This document shows, one piece after another, positions 1 to 13,287 of a stretch of 64,000 nucleotides of DNA. The stretch covers positions 17,068,001 to 17,132,000 of the forward strand of contig NC_080588.1 in the NCBI RefSeq assembly GCF_029962835.1, in the 5' to 3' direction. Source of the DNA: Magnolia sinica (Eukaryota > Streptophyta > Magnoliopsida > Magnoliales > Magnoliaceae). Position 1 is the first letter of the stretch, and each line of letters starts with the position of its first letter. Below the pieces are notes generated by a model. It saw only the letters and a list, made by a program, of their open reading frames with translations, was not told where the DNA came from and ran no database searches. The position numbers and the translations under genes were made by a program.

Positions 1-1329
1 GTGTGACATAAATCTGGAGTCTCGATCTGAAATGATCGAAACTGGAATGTCGTGCAGTCTCACAGTCTCCTCAATGAACACTTTTGCAAGCCGGTCCATC
101 GACCAGGAAGCACGCACTGGAATGAAATGAACCAACTTCACCAGATGGTCAACGATAACCCAGATGGTATCGTGACTGCACTGAGTCCTCGACAAACCTG
201 CGATGAAGTCCACCGATACGTGCTCCCACTTCCACTCTGGAATGCTCAACGACTGTAAAGGACCAGGGGGTCTCTGATGATCAGCCTTGACACTCTGGCA
301 CATATCACACTTGGCCACAAAACTCATAATTTGGCACATCATCCCCTGTCAGAAGTACTTCCTCCTCATATCACGATACATCTTCATGGAGCCCGAGTGG
401 ATAGTAAGTCTCGATCGATGTGCCTCGGTCATCAGATCACGACGCAACTCTGGTACGTCCGGGACACACAATCGGCCTCTAAAGCACAACCCACCATCGG
501 ACCCAATCTGCCAGTTTGACCGCTCCACAGATGCGACCTCTGCTCGGTACTCCTGAATTGACTTGTCCGTTTGCTGAGCTTCGATCACCCTAGCCACTAA
601 AGGGGTTAAATCGATAAGCTTGAAAGCTGAACAATGGAAGACTGCAGGCCAAACTCAAAGTTATACTCTGAGACATTCTCGAGCATCTGCCACTCTCGCA
701 CCATGATCTATGCCATCAGGCTTCGTGGCTGACGACTGAGCGCATCCGCCACCACGTTTGCCTTGCCCGGGTGGTACTGAAGGGCAAAATTATAGTCTTT
801 CAGTAACTCCATCCATCGCCTCTGTCGCAGGTTCAACTCGGACTGTGAAAATAGATACTTTAAGCTCTTATAATCTGAGAAGAGCTCGAACCTGACCCCA
901 TATAGATAATGCCTCCACACCTTCAGTGCAAAGACGACTGCTGCGAGCTTCAAATCATGAGTGGGGTAGTTCAGCTCATGGACCTTGAGCTGGCGCGAGG
1001 CATATGCCACTGGCTTCCTGTGCTGCATCAGTACAACACCCAAGCCGACTTTAGAGGCATCGGTGAAAATAATAAAACCCTCACTCCTGTCAGGGAGAGT
1101 AAGAACAGGAGCGAATGTGAGGCGGTCCTTCAACTCCATAAATGCCTTCTTGTAAGCATCACTCCAGATGAACTCGACGCCCTTCCACGTCAACCGGGTC
1201 AGTGGTGCTGCAATACGGGAGAAACCCTCGATAAACCGTCAATAATATCTCACTAGACCAAGGAAGATGTGAATCTCGGACGCATTCATGGGCTGGCCCC
1301 ACTGACACACTGCATCAATCTTCGAGGGG
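1..1329 (-). pseudogene. Gypsy A pol, RNase H and integrase part (broken)
   Basis: 708-1193 encodes RNase H: TDAS at the first catalytic Asp, SDYKSL, and NVVADALSR near the end. The usual second catalytic acidic residue in the ELAA context reads DLKLAAV, a Glu-to-Lys change fitting one G-to-A transition, so the domain is probably dead. 349-597 carries the start of the integrase zinc-binding region (MKMYRDMRRKYF context), followed by stops and shifts. 1-330 still shows integrase core motifs (IWVIVD; ISDRDSRF). The C-terminal integrase and any chromodomain lie left of base 1. The right limit, 1329, is where the solo LTR's target duplication starts; the other half of pol resumes at 6113. Confidence 0.9.
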
Positions 1330-3513
1330 TCCACTATCACGCCCCAAACTCAGAAACCGGGCTCACAAAATTTTCGATTGCTGGATCCGGTGCTGACAGC
1401 TTCCGTAGTACCCCATTCTCGGCTCCTAGTGCGCATACGCCAGATTTCGATCCTGGGATCCTACAAGGAGGATTTTCAGTATAATTTTTTTGGTATGGAG
1501 CATAACCACAAGTTTACCAAAATCACAAAGGCAACATCATCATCACATATTCACTAATATAAATATTTGAATACAATGCTGAAAGGGAAATACATATGTC
1601 GAAAATCAAAACTCCAAAAGACTGCTGCACGCCCCAAGCTCAACGCTGCTGCAACTCAACGCCACCTGCACGCATTTATCGTGCATAAGCTTACAAAAGC
1701 TTAGAGGGTGGTGAAAGTGTGTACCCAAGATAAGTGCCAAGTATATCATAAAGCTTATAAATCATACATCATCGGAATAAGCGGAAATACTGACAAGATC
1801 ATGAATCATACGATATCAGAGTAAGCGAAAATATACTGGAAGTCCATGAGTGCTATCAGCTGTACCAAGGCTATGCGATGCAACACATAACAAGACAATA
1901 ACAGATGTTGAGGATGCAATGCAATATGCAAATCCTGACGAGCCACGAATACCATCAATCTCATCTAGGCCATATAAGTGCAAAAACATAGTAACTCAAA
2001 ATGTTAAGTACTGCAGATGCAATGTAACATGCGATGCGAATGAAATGACCATGCTGGAATGTGAAGTCGGGATGATAGTACGTAGTATTGCAGGCTATGT
2101 GGTCCACCATAAGGGACTTCTATTTAAACCAGTCCCATACCTAGATTTGGATAGTTAGACTCAATGTGGTAAACTCCTGATCTCAGGTTAGTCGCGTGCC
2201 CAACCGAAATCCTGGCCATGTGATGGTACACGTAACAAATAGTTACGCACTACCAGCCCAAGTGGATAGTGAATGAATGAATGAATGGATATGCAATTCC
2301 TGCTCAATAAGTCTACATATCAGTACGGTTGCTCTCTGGAAAAAATCACCGGGGTTTATCACACTTGACACCAACTGCCTCCTCCCTAGTTGCACAACCC
2401 AGCGAGCGGAATAGACCTCACTATCCGCCTGACCAGTAGTCTGCCAATACCTACCCGGCTCGTCGATAGCGGACCCATTTACAAGCTGGTCATACTCAGC
2501 CTAGCTTATAGCTCCCTCACTCAGGCGGATAAGGCCACACCCCCTCCCAACTGACCACGACACAGTGAGAGACGCGGCCTACTGGTATTCGGCACTTGGG
2601 CACTCATGTTCCACTCTTTCTAGACGTTGGGGTTACTCCTGGCCTTGGAGGTTCTGAGATTTTCACCCAAGGACATCCTAAGTGCCCACAATGCTAGAAT
2701 CAAATATTTTCGGTGTCCCATCTGGCCACCCACGATGTGCCTGTGGAGGTCAAGGCCCTGATGTCGCTAGGGTGTACAATGATCATATCATGTGTATGCG
2801 AGATGCATGAGTCACACTATCTAGTCATGCAGCAATCCTGCGCGTACGACACGATAATGTGGGCACTCCGTCTCATAAGGAGTCCCATAAAGAGTCCGCC
2901 CAATAGCGTATGCTATGATCAAACATTCCTCATATCAGCCATACATATGATGTGTATGGGCATGAATCATGGAGTTATACTATGCATTTTATATGGTGAT
3001 GAACTATCCTCACAATGAAGATGGGCCTTGATGGCCTACACACAACAAGTATGGGCCTATCAATGGGCCCTAGGGAAAGTTATAATGCGGATATTTAACC
3101 AACATTATTCTTACAATGTAGACATCAAACCAACATTGCTCTCAAGGCATGACCCGCCATAAATATCATTACATAACCCATGGTGGAATCACAGAATGCA
3201 ATAGACCTTGTATACATCCCAATGGGCCTCGACCTATGAGCCTCAAGTACATCAAATGAGTCATATCATATGGTCCTTATATATGTCAAGGTGGGCCTCA
3301 ACAACGGGCCTCATACATATCACAGTGGGCCTTAATAACGGGCCTCATACACATCAAGGTGGGCCTCAATAGCGAGCCTTGAATACATTACAATGGGTCT
3401 CAACCCATGGGCCCCAAATACATCACAATAGGCCTCAACCCATGGGCCCTAATACATCACAATGGGCCTCAACCCATGGGCCTAATACGTCAAAATGGGC
3501 CTAATCACATGGG

Positions 3514-3760
3514 CCATATGCATATCATATGGGCCTCAATGGACGGCCACAAGTAAATCAAGATGGGCCTCATACACATACCAAGGTGGGCCTCAATGGA
3601 CGACCATAAATAAATCAAAATGGGCCCCATACATATACCAAGGTGGGCCTCAATGGGCGGCCACAAATAAATCATGATGGGCCTCATACACATACCAAGG
3701 TGGGCCTTAACGGACGACCACAAATAAATCAAAATGGGCCCCATACATATACCAAGGTGG
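3514..3760 (+). repeat. 57-bp tandem repeat, about four copies
   Basis: The unit start CATACACATA/CATACATATA recurs at 3571, 3628, 3685 and 3742, exactly 57 bp apart. Each unit contains GGTGGGCCTCAA and AAATAAATCA words. The array lies inside the solo LTR. It follows a looser series of GGGCCTCAACCCATGGGCC words from about 3290. The period is a multiple of three, which explains open frames on both strands here. Confidence 0.9.
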
Positions 3761-3980
3761 GGTCCACTTGAACTATAGATCTGTCTTATTTTTAGTCTCA
3801 AGCCTGTAATACAAGCTTGCCAAATGGTGGATGGTTTGGATGCAACCCATGCATCATGGTGGGGTTCACATGAAGGCCCATCATCAAGTATATATTATAT
3901 ATAACGTAATATGTAATCTACATATAATATATATGATATATACAATATTATATATAATATAATACAATATTATATCTAAT

Positions 3981-3983
<3 letters not shown>

Positions 3984-4026
<43 letters not shown>

Positions 4027-4029
4027 CAA
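3984..4029. repeat. (TA)n-(CA)n microsatellite
   Basis: An uninterrupted TA run (3984-4016) passes directly into GACACACACACA (4017-4029). It sits in the solo LTR, preceded by AT-rich degenerate TATA words from about 3885. Confidence 0.95.
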
Positions 4030-6112
4030 TGCACACATACACACACCCTCCCACACGTGGGGGTGGGTCCCACCGTTCAAGTGTGGATGATGTGGATAAA
4101 ACACATCAATCGTGGTGGGGTTCACCGTCCACGGAAGAACACATACGCCAGGTGGGTTCCACCGTCCCGTACTGGGAATGATGTGAATAAAATACATAAA
4201 TCACTGTGGGTCCCACGTGGGGCCCACCATTATGTTTTTGTGCTATCCATCCCGTTAATAAGGTCACATGGACCCTGATTGAAATAGGAAAACAAATTTC
4301 ATCTTAATCCAAAACTTCTGTGGCCCAGGGAAAGGCTTCAAGGGTAGACATTCAACCCCATTGTTTCCCCTGATGTGGGCCATCTGAGACTTGGGTTGGC
4401 ATGATTTTTGGAGGGGGCCCACTGCTGGAATGGCCCACCATATGAACGGAGTGGATAACAAATATACATCATGGTGGGGCCCACGGGGTCTGCTGTCGTC
4501 CGCCCGCCCGCCAGCAGCAGGCGATGCCTGCGTCTCTGATAGCAGTAGCATCTGCTGCATGTATTTTTTTTTGAAATCGAGTTTTATCGCGGCTTTTCCA
4601 TGGTAGAGCCCGCATTGGGTGAATCTGACCCATCCACTGGACTCCATAGTCCATAATCCACCCATCAAGCCCAATATTGGGCATCTTTTGTCGTGTAGAA
4701 AAAATTCAGGTGACTTTAAACGGTGAGAATCAGTGTTTGCTAAGGTATGGCCCACTACAAAGTTGGATCAGCTTCATTTTTCGGCTCAACGCCTAAAATG
4801 AGCTGGTAAATAGGATGGATGGTGTGGATTGGATACTTACATCAAGGTGGGGCCTACACAAGCGGTCCACTCAAAAGCTTGAATAACCAAGCTAATATTT
4901 GTGTTTTCTTTCCACGTCCAGCATCCTTGGACGCTGGATGGTCTTGGCATACACATGCATAAGGTGGGCCTTGCTTGGGTGGGCCACCAAATGGATGTGT
5001 GGTATGGATAAAACATACATTTAAGGTGGGGTCCATCCAAGTGGGCCACACACTACATCATCACTCAACAAGAATAAAAGAAAGAGAGGGAAAGAGAGAG
5101 AAGGAGAGAGAGATCGAGTGATGGAGGGACCCCGGCACTATGGGCCCTCCCTTCCATGTTTACAACATAAATCAAGGCGGGTCCCAATACATATAGGCCC
5201 ATTGATTCGAAATCAACGGTGGAGATCCTTTCTCCACCAAAATGTACGGTCTAGATGACCTTATTTATGCAAAGAAGATAAACATCATGATGGGGTTCAT
5301 GGAGAATGACCCAATTATGGAATGATCATGAGGATCAAGGTGGTCCATCGGCCACATCAAGGGTCCAAAGTGAGATCCATACCATCAGTCGGTAGGCCTC
5401 ACTTAGCCCATTATCAAAACATATATATACAAAAAAATATCTAGCCTAATAAGCATCCACCGTTTAATCTTCTCGGTCCGTTGGAAAGCCGACCTCCTTG
5501 TGTCTCACTTTGATGGTGGAAGATGAGGTTTGAATGGCTAGGATGATGGGTTTTAGAATGGGAAGGTCGGCCACACACATGCACTTCCCCTCTTGGAAAA
5601 CCATGGACGTCCACTCTCTTGCTTGGATTTTTGCTTGGAAAATGTGAAGGGAAAGAGAGGGAGAGATGAGATGTAAGGAGAGAGAGTGATGGATGTGAGG
5701 TGAGTGATGGGTGAGGTGAGAGATTAGTTGACTTTGGGGTTTGCTTAACTTGTGGAGAAAGGAAGCATGGGTTTCTCTTGTACTTGACATGATGTAATGT
5801 GATTGATTGATGGAGTGATTGATTGATGGGACATGTTGTAGAGATTCTCTTGGGATCGCAAAAGCTCGGCGTTTCTTCGAAATAAACGCCAGCCCACATC
5901 TTCCGACCAGGGTATCGCATCGGTGCGCAAGACGCGGCGACGGATGCGGTCACAATGATACAAGTCTCGGATTAAGCCAACTCAAATCTACGGAATACAA
6001 TTTAGGGTCGTGCGCAAATATCGATTATACATCGCAGGTTGCCAGAATTTGACGGGAAGGATCGCGGGAGTCGTCGGAACAGTATAGGCTAGGATACGGG
6101 TCTTACATCCAC

Positions 6113-7260
6113 AACGACACCCTCCCTCATCACCACGTGACTGAGGAACTTCATCTCCTCCTACCAAAACTCGCACTTCTCCAGCTTCGCATACAACTGG
6201 TGGGCACGGAGGGTCTCAAGTAAAATTCACAGGTGCTCAGGATGGTCCTCTCGTGTCCTTGAATATACAAGAATATCATCAATGAATACCACCACGAACT
6301 GATCGAGAAATGGCCAAAAAACCTCGTTCATCAGCTGTATGAATACGGCGGGTGCATTGGTCAGTCCGAACGACATGACCAGAAACTTAAAGTGACCATA
6401 GCGTGTCTGAAAAACCGTCTTCGGAATGTCCTCCTCTCGGCCCTGAATTTGATGGTAATCGGAACACAAGTCTATCTTAGAAAAATACTTTGCACCCTGC
6501 AACTGATCGAACAGATCATCAATATGGGGAAGCGGGTATCGGTTCTTGATGGTGACTCTGTTGAGCTCGCGATAGTCTACACAGAGCCACAACGAACCAT
6601 CCTTCTTCTTCACAAACAATACCGGGGCTCCCCAAGGTGAACTGATGGGATAAATGAAACTTAACTCCCGAATCTCATCTAACTGCTCCTGCAGTTCCAT
6701 CAACTCTAACGGTGCCATCCGGTAGGGGGCCTTCGAGATGAGCGCAGCCGGGCACCAAATCAATCTGGAACTCCACCTGCCGACGTGGCGGCAAACTTGG
6801 GATCTCCTAAAACACATCCGGGTACTCACAAACAACTGGCAGTTGCTCGATACTCTCTGCCACAGAATCTTCAACAACCAAAGCCAAGAGACTAGATAAC
6901 GGCTCCACTCTGGGCTCAGCGATGAACTGGAATACTGGCAAGCCTGGAATATGAAATGTAACTGTCCTCACCGCACAGGCCAGTTCATACCCAAAATAGC
7001 ATTGAATCCTGTCATCGGCATCACGAACAGATCGGAAGGAAGGAACATCTCGCCCACCAACACCGGGCAAGAAGGGCAGTGACGGGTCAATACCACAGAC
7101 TTCCCCATGGGAGTCGAAACGGCCAAAGCCTTAGACACGGACTCTGATGGAATACCGGTTGATTGGTAAAACTGCTTGGCCACAAAAGAATGGGAAGCGC
7201 TAGAATCAAACAAAATATGAGCAATGCAAGCAGAAACAAGAAGAATACCCTCAATGACTC
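6113..7260 (-). pseudogene. Gypsy A protease and reverse transcriptase (broken)
   Basis: Around 7190-7213 the protease active-site region reads ILFDSSASHSF. Aspartic proteases need D-S/T-G, so the Gly-to-Ser change should abolish activity. A frameshift follows near 7000-7070. Reverse transcriptase (about 6227-6720) keeps [56 protein letters not shown] and the catalytic FIDDILVYS. Stops interrupt the linkers. The coding frame runs to the Val-Asp codons at 6113, where the solo LTR splits it from RNase H. Mutations are mainly transitions. Confidence 0.88.
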
Positions 7261-8772
7261 CACCAGTCGATGAATGCCGGTCCTAGCCTGACACTTGCTG
7301 TGTAGAATAAAAACGGCCCTGAGCTGGTAGGGGAACCAAATCGAAAGATTGAGGGTCCTGAGTTTGTGCCTGCTAGGCTGTGATACATACTGGACCCAGG
7401 GACCGGACATACGGACATCCCCTCTGCTGGTGCTGCGGTTGCTGCTGTCTTTGCTGAAGAGGTTTGCCTGACTACTTCTGCAGCTGAGAAGGAGCCTTAG
7501 GAGCGGTGGGTGGAAGCAGCGCTCTCTGCTGCTGCTGAGGAGGATGAGGAGGGGGTAACTGTGGTGGCCTCTGCACTGAATGGGGAGAGGGCACTCACGC
7601 CTCCGATGCCCGGCCTGTCCACAGCCGAAGCATACTCCAGAAAATGGGCCAATAGATGAAGCGGCTGGCAGTGCTGATGATGAAGAAGAAGCTATTGTCT
7701 AAACCGCGGGCTGTCGAAACCCTGATCTGCCCCTCCTTTGCTGACGGAGCTCCCTGGAACTACCCACTGATGCTCTCCTCTTCCGATCTCCACCGAAACT
7801 TTGCTCTCTCGATCTTTGGGTCATAGCCCAGTCCTCCTCATAAACCAGTGCCCGATGAACAACCTGGTCAAATGTCTCTAAACAATACCTTACCACACGG
7901 CTACGAAGGGCAGGGCGCAAACCAGTCACAAAACGACGGGCCCTCATCTTCTCATCGTTGGTGAGATGAGGAGCAAATCTAGGCAAAGCCAAGAAACGGG
8001 CCTCATACTGAGATACAATCATATCACCCTGCACTAGGGTCTTAAACTCAATCACCCGCTGGATCTGAACATGCTCAGGGAAGAACTTCTGGTCGAAACG
8101 GACCACGAACTCATCCCATGTCCAAACAAACTGAGGTCCGACCATCCTAGATACAGATGACCACCAATGACGGGCCTTACCTTGAAGAAGATAGGTCGCA
8201 AGGGATACTCTCTGACCCACAGGACATTGAGTAGTGTCAAAAATCCTCGCAACCTCAGTGTGCCAGGCCTCGACCGCAAAAGGGTCAGGGTCACCACTAA
8301 ACCTCGGGGGATCATGCTACCAGAACTCTAGAGCTATCGCACTAGCACGTGGTAAATCAGACTACCCAGAAACCTTGACAGTAGCTAGTTGATAGGTCTA
8401 TAATGTGATGGCAACAAGTTGCATCAGCTACTGGAAATGCTCGGCTCCTATAGGTACTGTCGGAAAGGCAGGGGTGGCACTAGCCTCAGGCGGAGGCACG
8501 GGTGCGGTCGGTGAAGCAGGAGCCTCCGAAATCGGAACAACTGACTGAGGAGGGGGAATAGGTGGGGGAACCGGAGCAACTGGAGGAGCGGGCACTATAG
8601 GCTCAATTGGAGGACCAGGCTGGATCGGGACCTCTGAAATCGGATCCTCAATAAAAGGAGCAGGATGTGCTCGATTAGGATGGGTATCTCGGGTGCCTCA
8701 TCCACGGGCACCACCACCACGGGTACCATGGCCACGGGTGCCTCGAGTACGGGCGCCACGTCCATGTGGCAT
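7261..8772 (-). pseudogene. Gypsy A gag (broken)
   Basis: The likely start is the ATG at 8772-8770, giving MPHGRGARTRGTRGHGTRGG, an Arg/Gly-rich start like those of Tekay gag proteins; an in-frame TGA follows at about residue 25. A proline-rich stretch leads to the gag core in 7699-8220 (ATYLLQGKARHWW; FLALPRFAPHLTNDEKMR). A TAG at 7699-7701 ends that block, but the same frame continues to a complete zinc knuckle (7591-7632, C-X2-C-X4-H-X4-C). Further shifts lie between the knuckle and protease. Gag packages the RNA in the virus-like particle. Confidence 0.88.
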
Positions 8773-8917
8773 TGTCTACAAAATAATAACGACTTAAGGA
8801 ATCAGGACAATTATAGGCTCAATACGGAGCGAAGGGAAGAATCTTGGAACACTACTTGTCTTATGTTCTTGGCAGACATGCAATGTTATCCTGAGTCACC
8901 CCAGAATTACTTACTAT

Positions 8918-8930
8918 GCTCTGATACCAA
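8918..8930 (-). promoter_or_regulatory. Gypsy A primer-binding site (tRNA-iMet type)
   Basis: The minus strand reads TTGGTATCAGAGC, complementary to the 3' end of initiator tRNA-Met as used by many plant LTR elements. It lies four bases from the LTR end at 8935, which fixes that LTR boundary and the element's orientation. Confidence 0.92.
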
Positions 8931-8934
8931 CTCC

Positions 8935-11900
8935 TATCACCCCCCAGACTCGGTGACTGGACTCACAAGGAACCCGATGGCCTGTTCTGGCCACAAAAGC
9001 CTCCGTAGTACCCCATTCTTGGCTCCTGAGGTAGGTTCTGATCCTGGGATCTTACAAGGAGGATTTTCATCACAGTATAATCATTCTAATACGAGCATAC
9101 CCAAGATCATAGCAAGTATATCTGAGAATAACAAAGGGCACACATCACAAAATTCACTAAGAATTTAAACTTTTACAAGTTTACATTAGGCCTAAAAGGA
9201 CATACATAAGATAATAGAAAAAGAGAGAAATCAGCAACACTAGAGTCCTCAAGCTCAACTCTACTCTATGCTCTGCCTCTACGACGCCTGTTTAGGATCA
9301 CCTGCACGCATCAATCGTGCATAAGCTTATAGAAGCTTAGAGGGTGGTGAAAGTGTGTGTCAATGGTGCACAGAAGAATAGTAGGAGGTATAGGGAAAGA
9401 ACATGCTCAATGAGAATATCACTAGCCTTACCAAGGCTTATCATGAATACCATGCAATGAGTACTGGACGCCATACTAAGGCAATGCATGAAGGGGCTTA
9501 CACAGCCAATGCTAATGTGATGCAAGTAATGCCAGTGCTCATATCCAAACCACATATCAAGTATATTTCCAATCATAAGGAAATCACCAGGGTCCAATAC
9601 ACTATTGAATGACTGCCGCTCTACAGACCCCGCACGGTCAAATGAGTGTACGAGACATCACTACCCGCTTGTGGACAGCTAATCACCAGTAAGGCCTGAC
9701 GGTAGCAGACCCATTTACGAGCTGGTCGGACTCAGCTTAGCAATGCCTCCTCACACTAGGCAGGTAAGGCCATACCCCTATCCAACTGACTACACAACAG
9801 TGGGAGTCACAGCCTAACGGTATAAGGCCCTCGTGCACTCATATATTTCACCCAGTCATGGCGTTGGAGCAGATCCTTGGTACCATGGAAGTTTTGAGAA
9901 TTTCACCCATGTGCATTTTATGCACCTGGTATGCTCAAATAATATTTTCGGTGTCCACACATATGGCCATCCACGAACGTCCCTGTGGAGGCAAGGTCCT
10001 GATGAAGCAAGGGCAGTATCATCATGAAATGTGATGGCAATGCATGAGTCACACTCACAAATCATGCACTAGCCACAGGCACACAATGTGCACGAGGGGA
10101 GAAACTCCATCCCTTAATGACCACCGCACAATGAAATCAATTCATACAGATGATGCATATGGGTCACGAAATGTAAGTGGGCTACCTGAAAAAATTATGG
10201 AATTCTCCATCCTAAGGAGGGTCAAGGTCTAGGCATGTAGACATGTATTCTAAGAAGAGGAGAAATCCTCTAATGGGGGCCCAGTAATTTGGGATGGCCT
10301 ACATGCTAAGAGAGAGCCATGGCCCTAAAGAGGGACGGTCCTAACTAACCCAAGGTGGGCCTTTAAACACCTAAAACGGCTTCTATGGGCCTACCTTAGG
10401 GCCACCAAGGAGGACATCTAACCTCAATTGGGTCCCAAAAAGGTAGCCTGCTACGCATATGATAAGAGATCTAAAGTCTAAGCAATGTATAGTCTAGTGG
10501 GCCATACCCCAAGTCCAAATCATAGGCCATGAAGTGGGCCCTAAAGTGAAGTTTGGGCCCAACCATAAGGATATGGGTTCACTCATTGTGGTGGGCCCAA
10601 TGGACAACCCATTTTCCTAAGATATGGGAAATCCTTACATTTAACACAAGTAAGTTGGGCCTCACATCTTGGCCCAAGTATGGATTTATTATAATGGGCA
10701 AGCAAGGGCCCAACTACTTGAGTATTTGGCCCATAAGACCCATCACATTGGCGAAGTAAATATAGGACCCAAGGGCCCAATGACCCAATCAAAAGTTTCA
10801 GCCCAACCAAGGCTATAAGGCCCATTAATTAGAAGACTAGCCCGAGAAGAATCCAATTAGAATGGGCCTTTAATCATGCACTAATTAAGCCCAAAAATAA
10901 AATTAAAATTGTAAGATAACTGAATTAAATCTTTCCCAAATCTAGTGGGCTATACTGCCCCAAAACAGACATTTATGGGGTGGCAACATTAGGCCCATTG
11001 CTGAATTTCCAGCCCACCCGCTTTCTAGGTTTGTTGGAGTCCAACAAATAAATTGATTTATATTATTTATTTTCTGATGACCCACACACATCACTATGGG
11101 TCTCACCAGATGAGAGGGGAATGCACAATACAAACTAGGAGTGGGCCATGCTGCTAGAATACAGGTCCAACAACAGCCCAAGGTAGGGGCGTCCCATGGT
11201 GGGTTGTCCTACGGGCTTGGGTATTTGGCCCAAAACTGACCTAAATTTTCTGGCCGCACCACGGTCAGCTCGAATGTCCATTGGGTCTAAAAATTTACAG
11301 AGTGATACTTCCATGGGTGGGTCACACTTCCATAAAATTTCAAAAGGTTTAGATATTCCTAAGTATTTTAATTAATGTAAATAATACAGTTTATCGAGAA
11401 AATCAAACTGACCTGGACGTCCCAATGTGGTGGGCAAGTCCAGCCCTTTCCACGGTGTGCACAGTCCCAAAATTTTGTAGGTGGGTCCCACCATAGGTGT
11501 ACTACCTCCCTATAAATTTGCATAATTTTTGGATACTCAAAAGTATTTTAATAAATTCAGGAGTTACAATGTGTCCAGGGTGGAATGTTGCTGGAAATAA
11601 CTGTTCTGAATTTAGACCATCCAAATGGGTGGATTCTGGCCCTTCAAAATTTTTAAAATTTAGAAACTAAGTCCCTTATCAAGTCTAAAACAAGGTGGGA
11701 CCCAGAAATAGGGCTCACCTTCTTAGAAAGTATTTTTAAATCTTATTTTGATGGGACTATGCTGCTGGACTGCACAACAGAAATTTCTGGCAGTCCACTA
11801 TGTTGGCCCACCACTTTGGATGTCCAAATGGGATCCCTTGACCCTAAAATTTTGTAGGTAGGTCCTACCATGGGTGGGACACCTTTCTGCAAAAATTTAC

Positions 11901-13225
11901 AATTTTTGGGATAGTAAAAATATTTTATTTAACTCTTGCAATTTATGGACAGTAAGGTCCAAATTTTTATTTTCCTGCTGCAGCAATGCTGCTGTCCCTG
12001 ACTTTTGCACCCCATTTGAGTGGGCCCAGGTCTATGTAAATTTGGAAAAATGTAAGAAAAACTTTCCTATACAAGTATACAGTAAGGTGGGGTCCACAAA
12101 AGTGACCCACCATTTCAAAATCAGGCTGATATTTATGATTTTTCAGCAAACAGTGTGGCTAGACAGTCCAAAAAAATTTGGACTGTCCACCCTCCTTGGC
12201 CCACCCAATCTGGACTGTCTACCCTCCTTGGCTCACCCTTTTAGGTGATCAAACAGGGACGGATGGGGGTGAAATTTGTCATACTTCTAGGTGGGGTCCA
12301 CAACTCAAGAAATAATCAAATAGTGGAGGTAAAACATCCTCTAAATCAGTACATAGACTATGCCAAAAACAATCCAAAAACAGTCCAAAATTTTTCTGGA
12401 CAGCAAGGTATGTCTTGAAATAACTAATCATAACCACTGATTTAAAGGGGGAAATACCCCATAAGATTAGTGTTGTGGTCCACCTCAGTGGGCCCCACAA
12501 ACTTTCAGACAAAAACCCCTTCACAAAACCCATTGCATGCATCTAAATAGGAGCAAATAGGGTGTCAATGTCCAAGGAATGGATAGCCATGGGCATCCAC
12601 CTTGCTTGGACAGTCTGGATATTCTAGGGCCCCTAAGTGGGCCACACACATCAGAAATGAAGGATAGATTAAGGAAAAAAAAGGAAAATTCAACCACAAG
12701 GGAGGGTCTCCGCCACTATTGAGGCCCTCCCTTCATCACAAAAAATACATGTCATGCATTGATTCACATACAAACTAGATCTAGCCTATGCATGTACTAG
12801 GAGTTAATCATATGGTGGGTGTGCCTTCTCCCACCAAAATCTATGGTCTAGATGACCCCTACATGACATGCATCAAAAGAAATTGCCATGATGGGGTCCA
12901 TGGAGAATGGCCCCATCCATGGATCATGCATGCAAGAAAATAGGCCATTGGCCTCAATCATGGAGACATGGGGGACCTCCATCATCACTTGATGGGTCCC
13001 ACAAGTATCTAAAGATGAGATGAAGGAAGATTTAAGAGAACCCACCTTGCTTGGATCTTCAAAGTTCTTGATGCATTGAAATCCTTAGGCTTCAAGGACC
13101 ATGGATGAAGGGTTAAGATGGAAAGTGGAGGGTTAGATGAGGAGGGAGATAAAAGAAATGTGGTTAGAATTTTTAGCAAGGTAGGATGTTTGGGTAATAT
13201 TGCAAGGAGGAGATGAGAAAATGAA

Positions 13226-13287
<62 letters not shown>

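Larger units (their letters stand above)
1335..6107 (-). mobile_element. 4773-bp solo LTR inserted in gypsy A pol
   Basis: Bounded by a perfect 5-bp target duplication TCCAC (1330-1334 and 6108-6112) that falls inside the codons joining reverse transcriptase to RNase H. On the minus strand it starts TGTAAGACCC and ends GGGGCGTGATA. Conserved blocks match the gypsy A LTR in the same order, for example AAGCTTAGAGGGTGGTGAAA near 1698 and 9336, and a shared terminal block at 1400-1480 and 9005-9065. It has no coding sequence, primer site or polypurine tract, so it reads as a solo LTR left by recombination. It is AT-rich with GTGGGNCCCAC words and two simple-repeat stretches. Short ORFs inside are not genes. 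Confidence 0.85.

Noticed and set aside
3495..3801. Two opposite ORFs with repeated tryptophan- and proline-rich units
   Set aside because: Both derive from the 57-bp tandem repeat in the solo LTR.
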